A DNA stretch of 64,000 bases from Synechococcus sp. BO 8801 (GTDB lineage: Bacteria > Cyanobacteriota > Cyanobacteriia > PCC-6307 > Cyanobiaceae): NCBI RefSeq assembly GCF_002252675.1, contig NZ_NQKY01000004.1, positions 109,773 to 173,772 on the forward strand. Direction: 5' to 3'. Positions within the stretch are counted from its first letter, which is position 1. Each line of letters starts with the position of its first letter. The notes beneath the pieces are model-generated. The model made no database searches, had not been told where the DNA came from, and saw nothing but the letters and a program-made list of their open reading frames with translations. A program made the translations under genes and the position numbers. Shown here piece by piece: positions 46,149 to 58,259 of this stretch.

Positions 46149-46856
46149 TCAGGCCCCGCGGGCCGCCAGCACGGCGCTGGCGATGGTGAGATCGAAGCGG
46201 GTGGTGAGCTTGATGTTGGAGGGGGGCGCCTCCAGCACCCGCACCGGCAGCCCCAGCCGCTCGTAGAGGGCGGCGTCGTCGGTGACGCTCCAGCCCTCGC
46301 GCTCGGCCCGCCCGTGGGCCTCCCGCAACTGGGCCACCCCGAAGCCCTGGGGGGTCTGGGCCGCCCACAGTCCGCTGCGTTCGGGGGTGGCGGTGATCAC
46401 ACCGCAGCCATCCACCTGCTTGATGGTGTCGGTGACGGGGGTGGCGGCGATGATGCCGGCCCCCTCGGCCATGGCCTGCGTCAGGGCCGTGGCGCAGCGC
46501 TCCAGCAGGTCCGGTTCCGCCAGGCAACGGGCGCCGTCATGGATCAGCACCGCCTCGGCATCGGCCGGCAGGGCCTCCAGACCACGCCGCACCGACTCCT
46601 GGCGGGTGTCGCCGCCGACGATCCAGGCCACCGGCTGGGCCAGGGACCGGCGGGGCTCCGCCGCGGCAAGGATGGCGCCGATGGCCGCCTCGTCCTCCGG
46701 CCGGCCCATCACCCCGATCCAGCGGATCGCCCCGCAGGCCAGGGCGGCGTCCAGCGTCCAGGCCAGAACGGGGCGTCCGGCCAGGGGCAGCAGCAGCTTG
46801 TTGGTGGCGGCGCCCATGCGGCGCCCACTGCCGGCGGCGGCGATCAGCAAATGCAC
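46149..46856 (-). CDS. ispD: 2-C-methyl-D-erythritol 4-phosphate cytidylyltransferase IspD
   Basis: IspD makes CDP-methylerythritol in the MEP pathway to isoprenoids, feeding carotenoids, phytol and quinones. The 235-residue protein has [28 protein letters not shown] at the N-terminus, the CTP-binding loop. [19 protein letters not shown] is at about 100-118, and [18 protein letters not shown] and [12 protein letters not shown] near 165-195. These are all family motifs. GTG 46856 is preferred; an in-frame ATG at 46898 would add 14 residues. It is divergent from the GT9-like gene. Confidence 0.94.
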   Translation of the reverse strand: MHLLIAAAGSGRRMGAATNKLLLPLAGRPVLAWTLDAALACGAIRWIGVMGRPEDEAAIGAILAAAEPRRSLAQPVAWIVGGDTRQESVRRGLEALPADAEAVLIHDGARCLAEPDLLERCATALTQAMAEGAGIIAATPVTDTIKQVDGCGVITATPERSGLWAAQTPQGFGVAQLREAHGRAEREGWSVTDDAALYERLGLPVRVLEAPPSNIKLTTRFDLTIASAVLAARGA

Positions 46857-46935
46857 AAGCGATGGGCCGCCCGGGCGGAACACTGGAGTCCCCTCCATAC
46901 AATCAGGCCGCGAGGCCCGCCCGACCCAACGCCCG

Positions 46936-47778
46936 ATGCGCGCACTGTTTCTGATCCCGGGCGACGGCGCCAGCCAGCTGCAGGCGCTCCCGGCCGTGGC
47001 GGCCACCGCCGAGCAGCTCCGGTTCCAGATCCAGGTGGCCTGCCACCCCTCGCTGGCCGGTCTCTGGAAGCTGCTGCCGGCGGTGGAGAAGGTGATCCCC
47101 TTCAACTTCGGCGATGCCACCCTGGCCGACTGGGCCAACCTGCTGGGGTCGGTGCGGGAGCCGGATTTCCAGGCCTGCATCAACCTGGCGGCCGGCCGCC
47201 AGGTCGACCCGATGCTCTCGATGAGCCACATCCCCAACCGGATGGCGGCCGGGGGCTTCTCCGCCACCGAGAAGGTGCAGGTGCCCCAGGGGCTCTGGCC
47301 GGCCCAGGCCCTGGCGGCCTACCTGCGGCCCATCGGGGTGAAGCTCGAGGCCGCCGCTTTCCGCCTGGCCCTTCCCCGCACCGCCCTCGACGAGGCCATG
47401 GCCGCGCTGCCGGCCGGCGACGGGCCGATGCTGCTGCTGGCCCCCTCCGGCCGTGCCGGCGACTGGCCCGAAGCGGCCTGGCAGGAGCTGCCCGGCCGCA
47501 TCGCCGCCACCCTCCCCGGCCTGCGCTCCCGGCAGGTGCCGCCGGCCTCGGCGGCCGACATTCCCGCCCGGGCCGCCCTGGTGGCCGCCAGTGACGTGTT
47601 GCTGGCCAGCGATCCGGTGACGATCGAACTGGCCCTGCTCAGCGGCACACCGGTGGTGGCCCTGGGTCGCAGCAGCGACAGCCTTCCGGTTCGCGCCGGA
47701 GTACAAGGACTGGGTTCGGAAGGCCACCTGCGTGAGCTCCCCAGCAACGACGTGCTCAAGGCCCTTGGCCTGGGCTGA
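46936..47778 (+). CDS. Glycosyltransferase family 9-like (heptosyltransferase-like) protein
   Basis: A 280-residue protein resembling the heptosyltransferase superfamily. It starts [23 protein letters not shown], then [24 protein letters not shown], and a late [25 protein letters not shown] at about 228-252, the usual sugar-nucleotide end of the fold. It is shorter than classical heptosyltransferases (about 350), and the central [13 protein letters not shown] stretch differs. The acceptor and donor are unknown. It follows ispD divergently and precedes the K+ channel gene by nine bases. Confidence 0.75.
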   Translation: MRALFLIPGDGASQLQALPAVAATAEQLRFQIQVACHPSLAGLWKLLPAVEKVIPFNFGDATLADWANLLGSVREPDFQACINLAAGRQVDPMLSMSHIPNRMAAGGFSATEKVQVPQGLWPAQALAAYLRPIGVKLEAAAFRLALPRTALDEAMAALPAGDGPMLLLAPSGRAGDWPEAAWQELPGRIAATLPGLRSRQVPPASAADIPARAALVAASDVLLASDPVTIELALLSGTPVVALGRSSDSLPVRAGVQGLGSEGHLRELPSNDVLKALGLG

Positions 47779-47787
47779 GCCACGCCG

Positions 47788-48912
47788 ATGAGTCGCCTGT
47801 GGTTCGCCCGCAGGAAGCGTCCCCCCACCGCCCGGTCGCGCCGGCCCTGGCTCACCCCCCTGATCGCCCTGCTCGTGGTGGTCAACGCCAGCGCCATCGG
47901 CTATCGGATCACCGAGGGCTGGGACTGGGGGGATTGCTACTGGATGGTGGCGATCACCATCGCCACGATCGGCTACGGGGAGGTGGAGCCCCTGTCCACC
48001 GCCGGCCGTCTCGTCACCGTGTTCTCCATCGCCGGAGGGCTCGTGGTGGTGCAGCTGACGATCCAGAACCTGGTGGGCCTCTCCGAAACCGGCTATTTCC
48101 GGCGCCTGCGGCAGCGCCGTTTCCGCAACTGGGTCCAAAGCATGAACAACCACGTGATTCTCTGCGGCTACGGCCGCATCGGTCAGGAGATCGCCGACCA
48201 GCTGATCCGGGAGAAGGTCCCCCTGCTGGTGGTGGAGATGGACCAGGGCTGCCGGGATGCGGCGGAGGAGCGGGGGCTGCCGGTGCTGTTCGCCGACGCC
48301 ACCCTCGACGAGACCCTGCTGGAGGCGGGCATCCACCAGTGCCGCAGCCTGGTGGCGGCCCTCTCCAGCAATGCCGCCAACCTCTACGTGGTGCTGAGTG
48401 CCCGGGGACTGGCCCCCCGCTGCCGGCTGATCGCCCGCTCCGACAGTGCCGAGGCGGGCCGCAAGCTGCGCCTGGCCGGCGCTGACCAGGTGGTGAGCCC
48501 CTACGTGGCCGGGGGCCGGGTGATGGCCGCCACCGCCCTGCGGCCCCTGGCCGTCGACTTCATGGAGCTGCTGGCCGGCTCCGACTGCGAGGTGGAGGAG
48601 TTCCAGCTCACGGACGACCCCTCCCGGCTGGGGGAGCTCCAGGGCCGCAGCCTGGCGGAGATGCAGTTCGGCCGCCGCAGCGGCGCCCAGGTGCTGGCCA
48701 TCCGCACGCCGCCGCCGGCGGTGGCCAATCCCTACGCCTACCGGGGCACCACCTACGGCACCCCGGAGGCGACGCTGGTCACCAACCCCGGCGGCGACAT
48801 CCGGCTGGAGGCCGGCCAGCTGCTGGTGGTGATGGGCAGCAAGGAGCAGCTGCAGCGCTTCGCCGATGTGCTCGGGCCTGCTCTCGAGAGTGCCGACCAG
48901 ATGGCCGACTGA
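47788..48912 (+). CDS. Potassium channel with C-terminal RCK/TrkA domains
   Basis: A 374-residue two-helix K+ channel with a regulator-of-K+-conductance module. TM1 is at about 23-41, the pore at about 48-62, and TM2 at about 72-92. The selectivity filter reads TIATIGYGEVEPL, so GYGE replaces the usual GYGD. The RCK-N (TrkA-N) domain begins NNHVILCGYGRIGQEIADQL at about 113-132 with the nucleotide-binding GxGxxG. A TrkA-C-like domain occupies the last 110 residues. Such channels are gated by ligands such as nucleotides or Ca2+ through the RCK ring. ATG 47788 is used, nine bases after the preceding stop. Confidence 0.92.
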   Translation: MSRLWFARRKRPPTARSRRPWLTPLIALLVVVNASAIGYRITEGWDWGDCYWMVAITIATIGYGEVEPLSTAGRLVTVFSIAGGLVVVQLTIQNLVGLSETGYFRRLRQRRFRNWVQSMNNHVILCGYGRIGQEIADQLIREKVPLLVVEMDQGCRDAAEERGLPVLFADATLDETLLEAGIHQCRSLVAALSSNAANLYVVLSARGLAPRCRLIARSDSAEAGRKLRLAGADQVVSPYVAGGRVMAATALRPLAVDFMELLAGSDCEVEEFQLTDDPSRLGELQGRSLAEMQFGRRSGAQVLAIRTPPPAVANPYAYRGTTYGTPEATLVTNPGGDIRLEAGQLLVVMGSKEQLQRFADVLGPALESADQMAD

Positions 48913-49746
<834 letters not shown>

Positions 49747-49753
49747 GCGCCGC

Positions 49754-49996
49754 TCAGGATTCCGGAGCCAGGGGCTGGGCCAGGTCTTCCCGCAGCTTGC
49801 GGATCCGCTGCAGCAGGCGCAGGCGACGGCTGCGGGCCGTGAGGGTGAGGAACAGGCGGATCGGCACGTAGACCAGGGCCATCAGCAGGCCGAGGGCGGC
49901 GATCAGCAGAAACACCATGCCGTCGGCGTTGGTGCTGGGGACGAGGGCCGATTCGGTGGCCGCGCTGTCGAGGGTCTGCTGCAGCAGGTCTTCCAT
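49754..49996 (-). CDS. Small membrane protein, 80 aa, hypothetical
   Basis: A protein starting MEDLLQQTLDSAATESALVP, with one clear membrane helix at about residues 27-50 (MVFLLIAALGLLMALVYVPIRLF). A strongly basic helical C-terminus (RSRRLRLLQRIRKLRED) fits a cytoplasmic tail by the positive-inside rule. The ATG at 49994-49996 is a natural start; a far longer open frame above it is a GC artefact. It lies between fabG and groEL on the opposite strand. The pattern resembles small conserved picocyanobacterial proteins, but I cannot name a family. Confidence 0.7.
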   Translation of the reverse strand: MEDLLQQTLDSAATESALVPSTNADGMVFLLIAALGLLMALVYVPIRLFLTLTARSRRLRLLQRIRKLREDLAQPLAPES

Positions 49997-50041
49997 GGAT
50001 CGAAGGTACCTCCTGCGGCGGGGGGCCGCAGCCGTCCCTGA

Positions 50042-51800
<1,759 letters not shown>

Positions 51801-51802
<2 letters not shown>

Positions 51803-51816
51803 GCCCCGGGGGGCTC
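51801..51816 (+). terminator. GC-rich hairpin at the groEL stop (weak terminator candidate)
   Basis: GAGCCCC (51801-51807) and GGGGCTC (51810-51816) are exact reverse complements with two G bases between. A realistic stem is GAGCC/GGCTC with a six-base loop. It overlaps the groEL stop codon and lies in the 37-bp gap to the convergent nanE. There is no T-tract on either side, so efficiency is doubtful. Confidence 0.35.
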
Positions 51817-51839
51817 GCACGGGCCGGTTGGGCTGGGGC

Positions 51840-52544
51840 TCAGCCGGCCATGGCCTTCACGTAGGCGGCCACCTGCAGGTCCACACCCGTGATCGCCGTT
51901 CCCACCACCACGGCATCGGCACCACAACCCAGGGCACGGGTCGCCTCCTGCTTCGAGGCGATGCCCCCCTCACAGATCAGGGCCACTGCTTCCGGCAGCT
52001 CCTGCCGCAGGGGGCCCAGCAGGTCCCAGGCGGGCGGCGGCAGCGAGCCGGTGGCCTCGGTGTAGCCGTAGAGGGTGGTACCCACCCACTGGCAGCCCAG
52101 GGCCGCCGCCCGCAGCCCGTTCGCCACGCTGTCCACATCCGCCATCAGCGGAGCCCCCAGCTCCTGCCTGACCCGCGTGATCAGCGCCTCCAGCTCCTGG
52201 CCATCGGGGCGGGGGCGCTCGGTGGCATCGATGGCCACCACATCGGCTCCGGCCGCCCAGACGGCACGGATCTCCTCCCAGCCGGGGGTGATGTACACCG
52301 GGCTGCCGGGGAAGCTTCGCTTCCAGAGACCCACGATCAGGGCCTCGGGGCAGCGACGCCGCACCGCGCCGATGTGCTCCGGACTCTCGAGCCGCACCCC
52401 GGCGGCCCCCTGGAGCAGGCTGGCCTCCGCCATCGCCGCGATCACGGCGGGATCGCGCAGGGGCGAACCCTCGGGGGCCTGCACCGAGACGATCAGTCGA
52501 CCACCGAGTTGGGCCCGCGCAGGCAGGGGACGGGAGGACGGCAT
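51840..52544 (-). CDS. nanE: N-acetylmannosamine-6-phosphate 2-epimerase NanE
   Basis: A TIM-barrel epimerase of 234 residues that interconverts ManNAc-6-P and GlcNAc-6-P. Family features are RLIVSVQAPEGSPLRDP near 16-32, GLWKRSFPGSPVYITPG with the catalytic Lys, and AAGADVVAIDATERPRPDG at about 92-110. APLMADVDSVANGL, GTTLYGYT and the closing GADAVVVGTAIT are also present. No sialic-acid genes (nanA, nanK) are near, so the physiological route is unclear; a link to surface amino-sugar recycling is possible. It has a slightly long N-terminus and lies 23 bases downstream of the gene at 52568-53155, same strand. Confidence 0.9.
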   Translation of the reverse strand: MPSSRPLPARAQLGGRLIVSVQAPEGSPLRDPAVIAAMAEASLLQGAAGVRLESPEHIGAVRRRCPEALIVGLWKRSFPGSPVYITPGWEEIRAVWAAGADVVAIDATERPRPDGQELEALITRVRQELGAPLMADVDSVANGLRAAALGCQWVGTTLYGYTEATGSLPPPAWDLLGPLRQELPEAVALICEGGIASKQEATRALGCGADAVVVGTAITGVDLQVAAYVKAMAG

Positions 52545-52567
52545 GGGCGGGGTTCAGGGATCAGGGA

Positions 52568-53155
52568 TCAGCTGGCGCGGCGATGCTGCGGCGCCGCGGA
52601 GAGCCAGGAGCGCAGGTCGGCCAGGGTGGAGGGCGCCGGAGCCGGCGAGGCGCTCGGGCTCAGAGGATGCAAGGCGATGACGTCTGACAGGCCGGCCGCC
52701 CCTTCGGCCGCGGCGACGGGGGCGTCAACGGGGGCGGGGACTGGCTCCTCGGCGGTGTCAGTGACGGGGTCGGTCGGCTCGGGGACGGCCCTGATGGGAG
52801 TGACCGGGTTGGGGACGGGCGTGATCGCGGTGGGGACGGCCGCGATCGGGGTGGAGACGGCCGCGGTCGGGGCGGGCTGCGGGGGGCCGGAGAAGGAATC
52901 TTCGAGGGCCGCGAAGGCCTCGGCCATGGTCACGCTGGCGGGGGCCATCGCCGCGTCCATGTGCTGCAGCAGCCAGTCGCCGGCCTCCCAGCCCGCCTCG
53001 GCAACCACGCTGCCGGTGCGGAAGCTCTCCAGGGAGGTCACCCCATGGCGGTGGGCCCACTGGCCGGTGAGTCGGGCGACGGTGGCGGCATCCCTGCGGC
53101 GGATGGCTTCGAGCAGCAGATGGGAAAGCTCTGGACGGGGGGACGGCAGGGACAC
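52568..53155 (-). CDS. Hypothetical protein with Pro/Ala heptad-like repeats
   Basis: A 195-residue protein. Residues 1-90 look like a helical globular part, with SHLLLEAIRRRDAATVARLTGQWAHRHG and then AGWEAGDWLLQHMDAAM. Residues about 93-165 are Pro/Val/Ala/Thr-rich with 7-residue repeats (units like STPIAAV, PTAITPV, PNPVTPI). The C-terminus has a short SP-rich tail and a DLRSWLSAAP helix. There is no signal peptide. It sits between an ABC-2 permease gene (11 bases away) and nanE on the same strand. I do not recognise a family; the first 30 residues resemble tetratricopeptide or ankyrin-like helices only vaguely. Confidence 0.7.
   Translation of the reverse strand: MSLPSPRPELSHLLLEAIRRRDAATVARLTGQWAHRHGVTSLESFRTGSVVAEAGWEAGDWLLQHMDAAMAPASVTMAEAFAALEDSFSGPPQPAPTAAVSTPIAAVPTAITPVPNPVTPIRAVPEPTDPVTDTAEEPVPAPVDAPVAAAEGAAGLSDVIALHPLSPSASPAPAPSTLADLRSWLSAAPQHRRAS
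52781..52873. repeat. 21-bp tandem repeat inside the Pro-rich gene
   Basis: Four degenerate 21-base units are present at 52781-52801, 52811-52831, 52832-52852 and 52853-52873. Each begins GG(G/A)GACGG and carries a TGAT/CGATC-like core; a 9-base insertion follows the first. On the minus strand the units encode the 7-residue Pro/Val/Ala/Thr repeats of the gene at 52568-53155. The 21-base period keeps the frame, so unit number could vary without breaking the gene. Confidence 0.7.
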
Positions 53156-53166
53156 GGGGCGGGGCG

Positions 53167-54030
53167 TCAGGTGAGCTTGCGATCCAGCATCGGGCGGATC
53201 AGCAGGAACAGACCGGCGGCCAGCCCCGCCAGGATGGCCAGGCAGGTGAGGGCCGAGAGGGATCCGTAGGGGGCCACCAGCACCACATCGGTGAGGTGGA
53301 AGGATCCCGCGTAGGCGGCGCGGATCGGTTCAATCGCGAAGGTAAGGGGATTCAGGGCCGCCAGCCAGCCCAGCCAGGGGGGCATGAAGGAAATCGGCGC
53401 CAGGGCGGTGCTGGCGAACAGGAGCGGCAGGTTGGCCACGAAGATCACCGCGATCAGCTCGATGTGGCCCGGCAGGGCGAAGGCCAGCCCGAGGCTGAGG
53501 GCTGTGACGGCGAAGACGAGCAGCAGCAGGGTGACCAGCACCAGCAGCAACCCCGCCCCACCGGGCCAGCCGTAGCCCAGCAGGGCCGCGGTGCCCATGA
53601 TCGCCAGGCTCTGCACCAGGCTCAGGCTGGTGATGTAAAGCACCGAGGCGAAGACGATCGAGCTGCGGGAGCGCAACGGCGCCACTAGCAGGCGGTTGAG
53701 GAAGCCGAACTCCCGGTCGAACATCACCGGCAACCCGGCGTTGAGGGCGGCACTGAACGCGGTGAACACGATCACCCCGGCCCCCAGGAAGCGGCCGTAG
53801 CTGATGCCCCCGGGCAGGAGACCCTCCGGGGCGTTGGCGAACAGGGCCCCGAACAGCACCAGCCAGATCAGGGGCTGCAGCACACCCGCCACCAGGGTGG
53901 AGGGACGCCGGGCCAGCTGGACGAACAGGCGGCGGGTGAGGGCGAGCGTCTCCTGGGCGATCTCGGCCAGGGCCGACGGTTCACCGCTGGCGGCGGGAAG
54001 GGGGGTCAGGGAGGGGCTGGCGCTGGTCAT
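53167..54030 (-). CDS. ABC-2 type transporter permease
   Basis: A 287-residue membrane permease with six helices. RRPSTLVAGVLQPLIWLVLFGALF is at about residues 40-63. The periplasmic loop and FREFGFLNRLLVAPLRSRSSI-type coupling segment follow near 105-125. The LNPLTFAIEPIRAAY sequence near 235-249 is a known ABC-2 signature. It pairs with the ATPase gene directly upstream (20-base gap). Related cyanobacterial exporters are annotated as multidrug or polysaccharide/lipid exporters; the cargo here is unknown. The ATG at 54028-54030 is preferred to an upstream in-frame start. Confidence 0.92.
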   Translation of the reverse strand: MTSASPSLTPLPAASGEPSALAEIAQETLALTRRLFVQLARRPSTLVAGVLQPLIWLVLFGALFANAPEGLLPGGISYGRFLGAGVIVFTAFSAALNAGLPVMFDREFGFLNRLLVAPLRSRSSIVFASVLYITSLSLVQSLAIMGTAALLGYGWPGGAGLLLVLVTLLLLVFAVTALSLGLAFALPGHIELIAVIFVANLPLLFASTALAPISFMPPWLGWLAALNPLTFAIEPIRAAYAGSFHLTDVVLVAPYGSLSALTCLAILAGLAAGLFLLIRPMLDRKLT

Positions 54031-54049
54031 GGGGATGGGGGGGTGCGGG

Positions 54050-55072
<1,023 letters not shown>

Positions 55073-55110
55073 GCCGGGATCAATCGCGAAGGGCTGGAAG
55101 CCAGGCCAAT

Positions 55111-56106
55111 CTAGGCAGCCGCAGCCGGGGCCAGATGGAGGGCGGCGGCCAGCAGGGCGGCCGGGTGGACGGCGCTGGCCAGGGGCGTGCGCGCCAGCAC
55201 CAGCAGCAGGCAGATGCCGAAGAGGTAGAAGATCGACCAGCGGAACAGGCTGCGGGCCCGCCGGGGATCGCCCGGGTCCTCCCCCAGGCTGGCGCTGAGC
55301 TGCAGCAGCCGGGCATTGAAGGGGAGCACCAGCAGGCCGTAGAGCCAGCCGCCGCTGGGGAGGGCAGCCACCCCCGCCAGGCTCAGGGCCACCGTGGCCC
55401 AGCTGTAGCGGCCGATTGCCCGGGCCGTGACCGTCAGACCCTTCACCACCGGCAGCATCGGAATGCCGACGGAGCGGTAGTCCTCGTGCAGGAGGAGGGC
55501 CAGGGCCCAGAAATGGGCCGGGGTCCAGACCATCACCAGGCTGAACAGCCACCAGCTGCTCCAGCCCAGGTGGCCGGTGGCGGCCGCCGCGCCCACCAGG
55601 GGAGGAATGGCCCCGGCCATGCCACCGATGACGATGTTCTGGGTGGTGCGGGGCTTGAGCAGGGCCGTGTAGAGCAGCACGTAGCTGCAGAGGCCCAGCA
55701 GGGCCAGGGACGCGGCCAGGGCGTTGACCCCCAGGACCAGAACCAGCACCGAGGCGATGGTGAGAGCGACCGCGAGGCCGAAGGCCTGGCGCTGGGCCAG
55801 TCGGCCCGAGGGCAGGGCACGGCGGCTGGTGCGCTGCATGCGGCCGTCGAGTTCCTGCTCCCAGAGGCAGTTGAGGACCCCGGCGGCGGCCGAGGCCATC
55901 GAACCGCCCACCAGGGTGCAGAGCAGGCGCACCGGATCGAGCGGCCAGGCGGCGGTGAGAGCCATGCCGCCCACGGTGGTGGCGAGCAGCAGGGGGATCA
56001 GCCGGGGCTTGGCCACCTCCAGCCAGGCCGGGAGCTTCACCGAAGGCCGGATCGCCGCCGGCGCGGAGGGAGCGGCGATGGCCGCCACGGCGCTGACACT
56101 AACCAT
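55111..56106 (-). CDS. ctaB: Protoheme IX farnesyltransferase (heme O synthase) CtaB
   Basis: CtaB adds a farnesyl tail to heme b, giving heme o. The 331-residue UbiA-fold protein has about nine helices and an Ala-rich N-terminal extension of about 28 residues. The Asp motif reads [25 protein letters not shown] at about 80-104, followed by [21 protein letters not shown] and the second motif [20 protein letters not shown]. Both fit CtaB/CyoE. The ATG at 56104-56106 overlaps the ctaA 3' end by eight bases, so the two are co-translated. It serves the ctaCDE oxidase encoded 2.3 kb away. Confidence 0.96.
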   Translation of the reverse strand: MVSVSAVAAIAAPSAPAAIRPSVKLPAWLEVAKPRLIPLLLATTVGGMALTAAWPLDPVRLLCTLVGGSMASAAAGVLNCLWEQELDGRMQRTSRRALPSGRLAQRQAFGLAVALTIASVLVLVLGVNALAASLALLGLCSYVLLYTALLKPRTTQNIVIGGMAGAIPPLVGAAAATGHLGWSSWWLFSLVMVWTPAHFWALALLLHEDYRSVGIPMLPVVKGLTVTARAIGRYSWATVALSLAGVAALPSGGWLYGLLVLPFNARLLQLSASLGEDPGDPRRARSLFRWSIFYLFGICLLLVLARTPLASAVHPAALLAAALHLAPAAAA

Positions 56107-57052
56107 GGGCCACCTCAAGACGGTCAGGAACGGATGGGGAGGGGAACGTGAGTCCCCAGAGCCCACCGAGCACCCCCACCAGCAGGGCGGCGGTGAGCTG
56201 GTGGGCGATGGTGACGGCCGGGACGGCCAGCTGGAGCCGCAGGGTGAGCACCCCGAGCACCACCTGGACCACCACCAGGCCAGCGGCGGCGAAGGCCAGC
56301 CCCCTGCACCGGCCGTTGCCGGCCGGGAGGGCCAGGGAGGCGGCCGCCAGCAGCAGCACCGTCACCGCCGCTGGATAGGCCCCCTGCCGGTGCAGCAGCA
56401 GCCAGTGGCAGCCCTCCCCGGCCTCAAGGCAGAGCGGGGCGGCCCAGCGGCTGGCCATGGCCGCGCCCAGCAGGCACTGGCCGCCGACGAGCAGGGCGGC
56501 CAGGACGTGGAGGGGGGACCACCAGCGCGGCAGATCGACGGCCGCGACGTCGCCGCGGTGCTCCAGGCCCTGGTGCATGGCGCTCAGCAGGAGCACCAGG
56601 CTCAGGGCCGCAGCCAGGTGCAGGGTGACGGTGGGGGCGGCCAGCTGGCTGAGCACTGTGAGGGCCCCCAGGCCGCCCTGGACAGCCACAAGGGCCAGGG
56701 CCAGGCCGGCACCCCAGGGCAGCCAGGCTGGGAAGCGGGCGCGGAACCGCAGGCTGAGGGCGAACAGGAGCAGCAGGGCCACACCCACCAGGAAGGCGTC
56801 GAGGCGGTGGAACCACTCCAGGAACACCTGCAGGTTCCACTGGCGGCCCGGCCAGAGCACCCCGTAGCAGAGGGGCCAGTCGGGACAGGCCAGACCGGCC
56901 TGCATCACCCGGGTGGCGCCACCGATGGCCACCAGGGCCACCAGGGCGACGACGAGGTGGGCGGTGAGCAGGGGCACCAGGCGCACGGGCCAGCCCGCCC
57001 CGGTGGTGGACCGGGGCAGGGGCAGGGGTTGCGCGGACGGCGCCACGGCCAT
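56099..57052 (-). CDS. ctaA: Heme A synthase CtaA
   Basis: CtaA oxidises the C8 methyl of heme o to formyl, giving heme a for cytochrome oxidase. The 317-residue protein has eight helices in two four-helix halves. Conserved items are [21 protein letters not shown] near 44-64 with its Cys pair, [13 protein letters not shown] with a heme His near 81, TLHLAAA, a second Cys pair around [20 protein letters not shown] and [10 protein letters not shown]. It starts at 57052. A 90-bp palindromic element begins 39 bp upstream of its start codon, and its twin lies before ctaC. Confidence 0.96.
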   Translation of the reverse strand: MAVAPSAQPLPLPRSTTGAGWPVRLVPLLTAHLVVALVALVAIGGATRVMQAGLACPDWPLCYGVLWPGRQWNLQVFLEWFHRLDAFLVGVALLLLFALSLRFRARFPAWLPWGAGLALALVAVQGGLGALTVLSQLAAPTVTLHLAAALSLVLLLSAMHQGLEHRGDVAAVDLPRWWSPLHVLAALLVGGQCLLGAAMASRWAAPLCLEAGEGCHWLLLHRQGAYPAAVTVLLLAAASLALPAGNGRCRGLAFAAAGLVVVQVVLGVLTLRLQLAVPAVTIAHQLTAALLVGVLGGLWGLTFPSPSVPDRLEVAHG

Positions 57053-57090
57053 GAACGATTGCTCTTCCGGGTGCCCAAGTTAGCGGGCAT

Positions 57091-57180
57091 TGAAAGATGT
57101 GCGAATCAGCACATCGGCCGTAGTGAATGTGAAATTTCTCCGAAATTGCCGCTCTGGCTACAACGAAACTGAGGCGCGCG
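57091..57180. promoter_or_regulatory. cta regulatory element, copy 1 (upstream of ctaA)
   Basis: A 90-base stretch identical at 80 positions to 58260-58349, same orientation. It contains palindrome GATGTGC-GAATCA-GCACATC at 57096-57115, close to the CRP-family pattern TGTG(N)-N6-(N)CACA. A second perfect palindrome, AATTTC-TCC-GAAATT, lies at 57133-57147. Both palindromes are unchanged in the two copies, while most differences fall between or after them. It lies 38 bases upstream of ctaA, on the side where its promoter should be. This is strong evidence for a conserved control region; the regulator is not known. Confidence 0.75.
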
Positions 57181-57281
57181 CAGGGCCCTTCGCCCCCTCA
57201 GCGGTGGCGATCACCCCGGGAATGGAACGGCAGGCACAGGCCCCGGCCGACAGGGAACGTGGGGCCTCTGGCCGTCCGGGG

Positions 57282-58055
57282 TCAGCGGTGCGAGGGCTGG
57301 TGGCCCTCCCGATGGGGACGGGACAACGGCAAGGCCCTGGCTCTGGCGGGCCTGGTGTGGAAGCGACCGAGGATCAGGGCAATCAGGATGGCGATGTACA
57401 GCTGTCCCGAAATCGTGATCACCACCGTGATCACCTGGCCGGTCACGTCGCTGCTGCGCAGCACCGCCGAGCCCACGCTGGTCAGGATCATGAACGAGGC
57501 GGCCATCAGCGCCGGCGCCATGGCCACGGCATCGGCGTGGCGATCCTGAAGCACCGGCAGGGCGGAGAGGTCGTAGGCGCCGGGGTGCAGAACCCACAGG
57601 GCCACCAGCATCACCCCGCCGGCGATGCCGACCAGGAGATAGCCGGAGGTGGCACCCATCACCACGGCCAGCGTCACGAAGGGCTCGCGCACCAGGGTCT
57701 TCACCTTGCGCATCAGCGCCACCAGAAAGAACAGCAGCCAGGCGATCACATGGGGCACCGTGACGAGGCGCCCCAGGGGTGGATCAAAGGCCAGGGCCAG
57801 ATGCCACAGCACCTCCAGGGCGAGCGCCAGGCCACCGAGCCCGTACAGCAGGGGCCGGGTGCTGACCAGGGGGGAGTAGCGCGTCACGGTGGTGATCAGC
57901 ACCACCGCCAGGCCGATCAGCAGCAGGGAGAGCAGCCAGGCGTGTGACTGACTGAACGGCAGCGCCAGGATCAGCAGGACCTCGGTGGCGAGGGTGAGGA
58001 TGTAGCCGCGATGGCGGTGGCGGAGTCTCTGGATCTGCTCGTGGGTGAAGGGCAT
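57282..58055 (-). CDS. Channel-like membrane protein with a non-canonical pore
   Basis: A 257-residue protein with about six helices. The segments are at about 20-35, 40-56, 66-90, 100-116 and 126-155, a pore-like re-entrant region at 184-200, and a last helix at 207-230. The end, containing SGQLYIAILIALILGRF, matches the cyanobacterial ion-channel pattern that follows the filter. Where that family has TLGYGD there is TSVGSAVL at 192-199, so the K+ filter is lost. It may be a non-selective channel, a transporter-like relic or a degraded copy. ATG 58055 is used. It is the only gene between the two copies of the cta element. Confidence 0.72.
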   Translation of the reverse strand: MPFTHEQIQRLRHRHRGYILTLATEVLLILALPFSQSHAWLLSLLLIGLAVVLITTVTRYSPLVSTRPLLYGLGGLALALEVLWHLALAFDPPLGRLVTVPHVIAWLLFFLVALMRKVKTLVREPFVTLAVVMGATSGYLLVGIAGGVMLVALWVLHPGAYDLSALPVLQDRHADAVAMAPALMAASFMILTSVGSAVLRSSDVTGQVITVVITISGQLYIAILIALILGRFHTRPARARALPLSRPHREGHQPSHR

Positions 58056-58259
58056 CGCAGCTCCGCTCAGGTGCAGCTCGGGGTGTGGGGAGCCTCGGAA
58101 CCCCGGGATCCCGGCAACCGATCGCACCACAGCCGGGCATGGGTGAGCTTCATGCTCGCAGTGACCTTCCGCCGCGGCAGCGGGCCCCGGGCGGCAGGAC
58201 GCCGCCGGGCAGCGGGGGCCCAGGCGGGCGCCTTGACGGGCCAGGAAGTGTGCAGGCCG
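58056..58259. other. Intergenic stretch before cta element copy 2
   Basis: About 200 GC-rich bases lie between the start of the channel-like gene and the second cta element. I see no open frame with coding character and no clear -10/-35 pair. A GC-rich stretch at 58188-58228 has short self-complementary GGGCCC/GCCGGC pieces. It probably holds the promoter of the channel-like gene on the minus strand. With the element and the ctaC leader it makes the only gap over 300 bases in the window (58056-58419). Confidence 0.5.
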
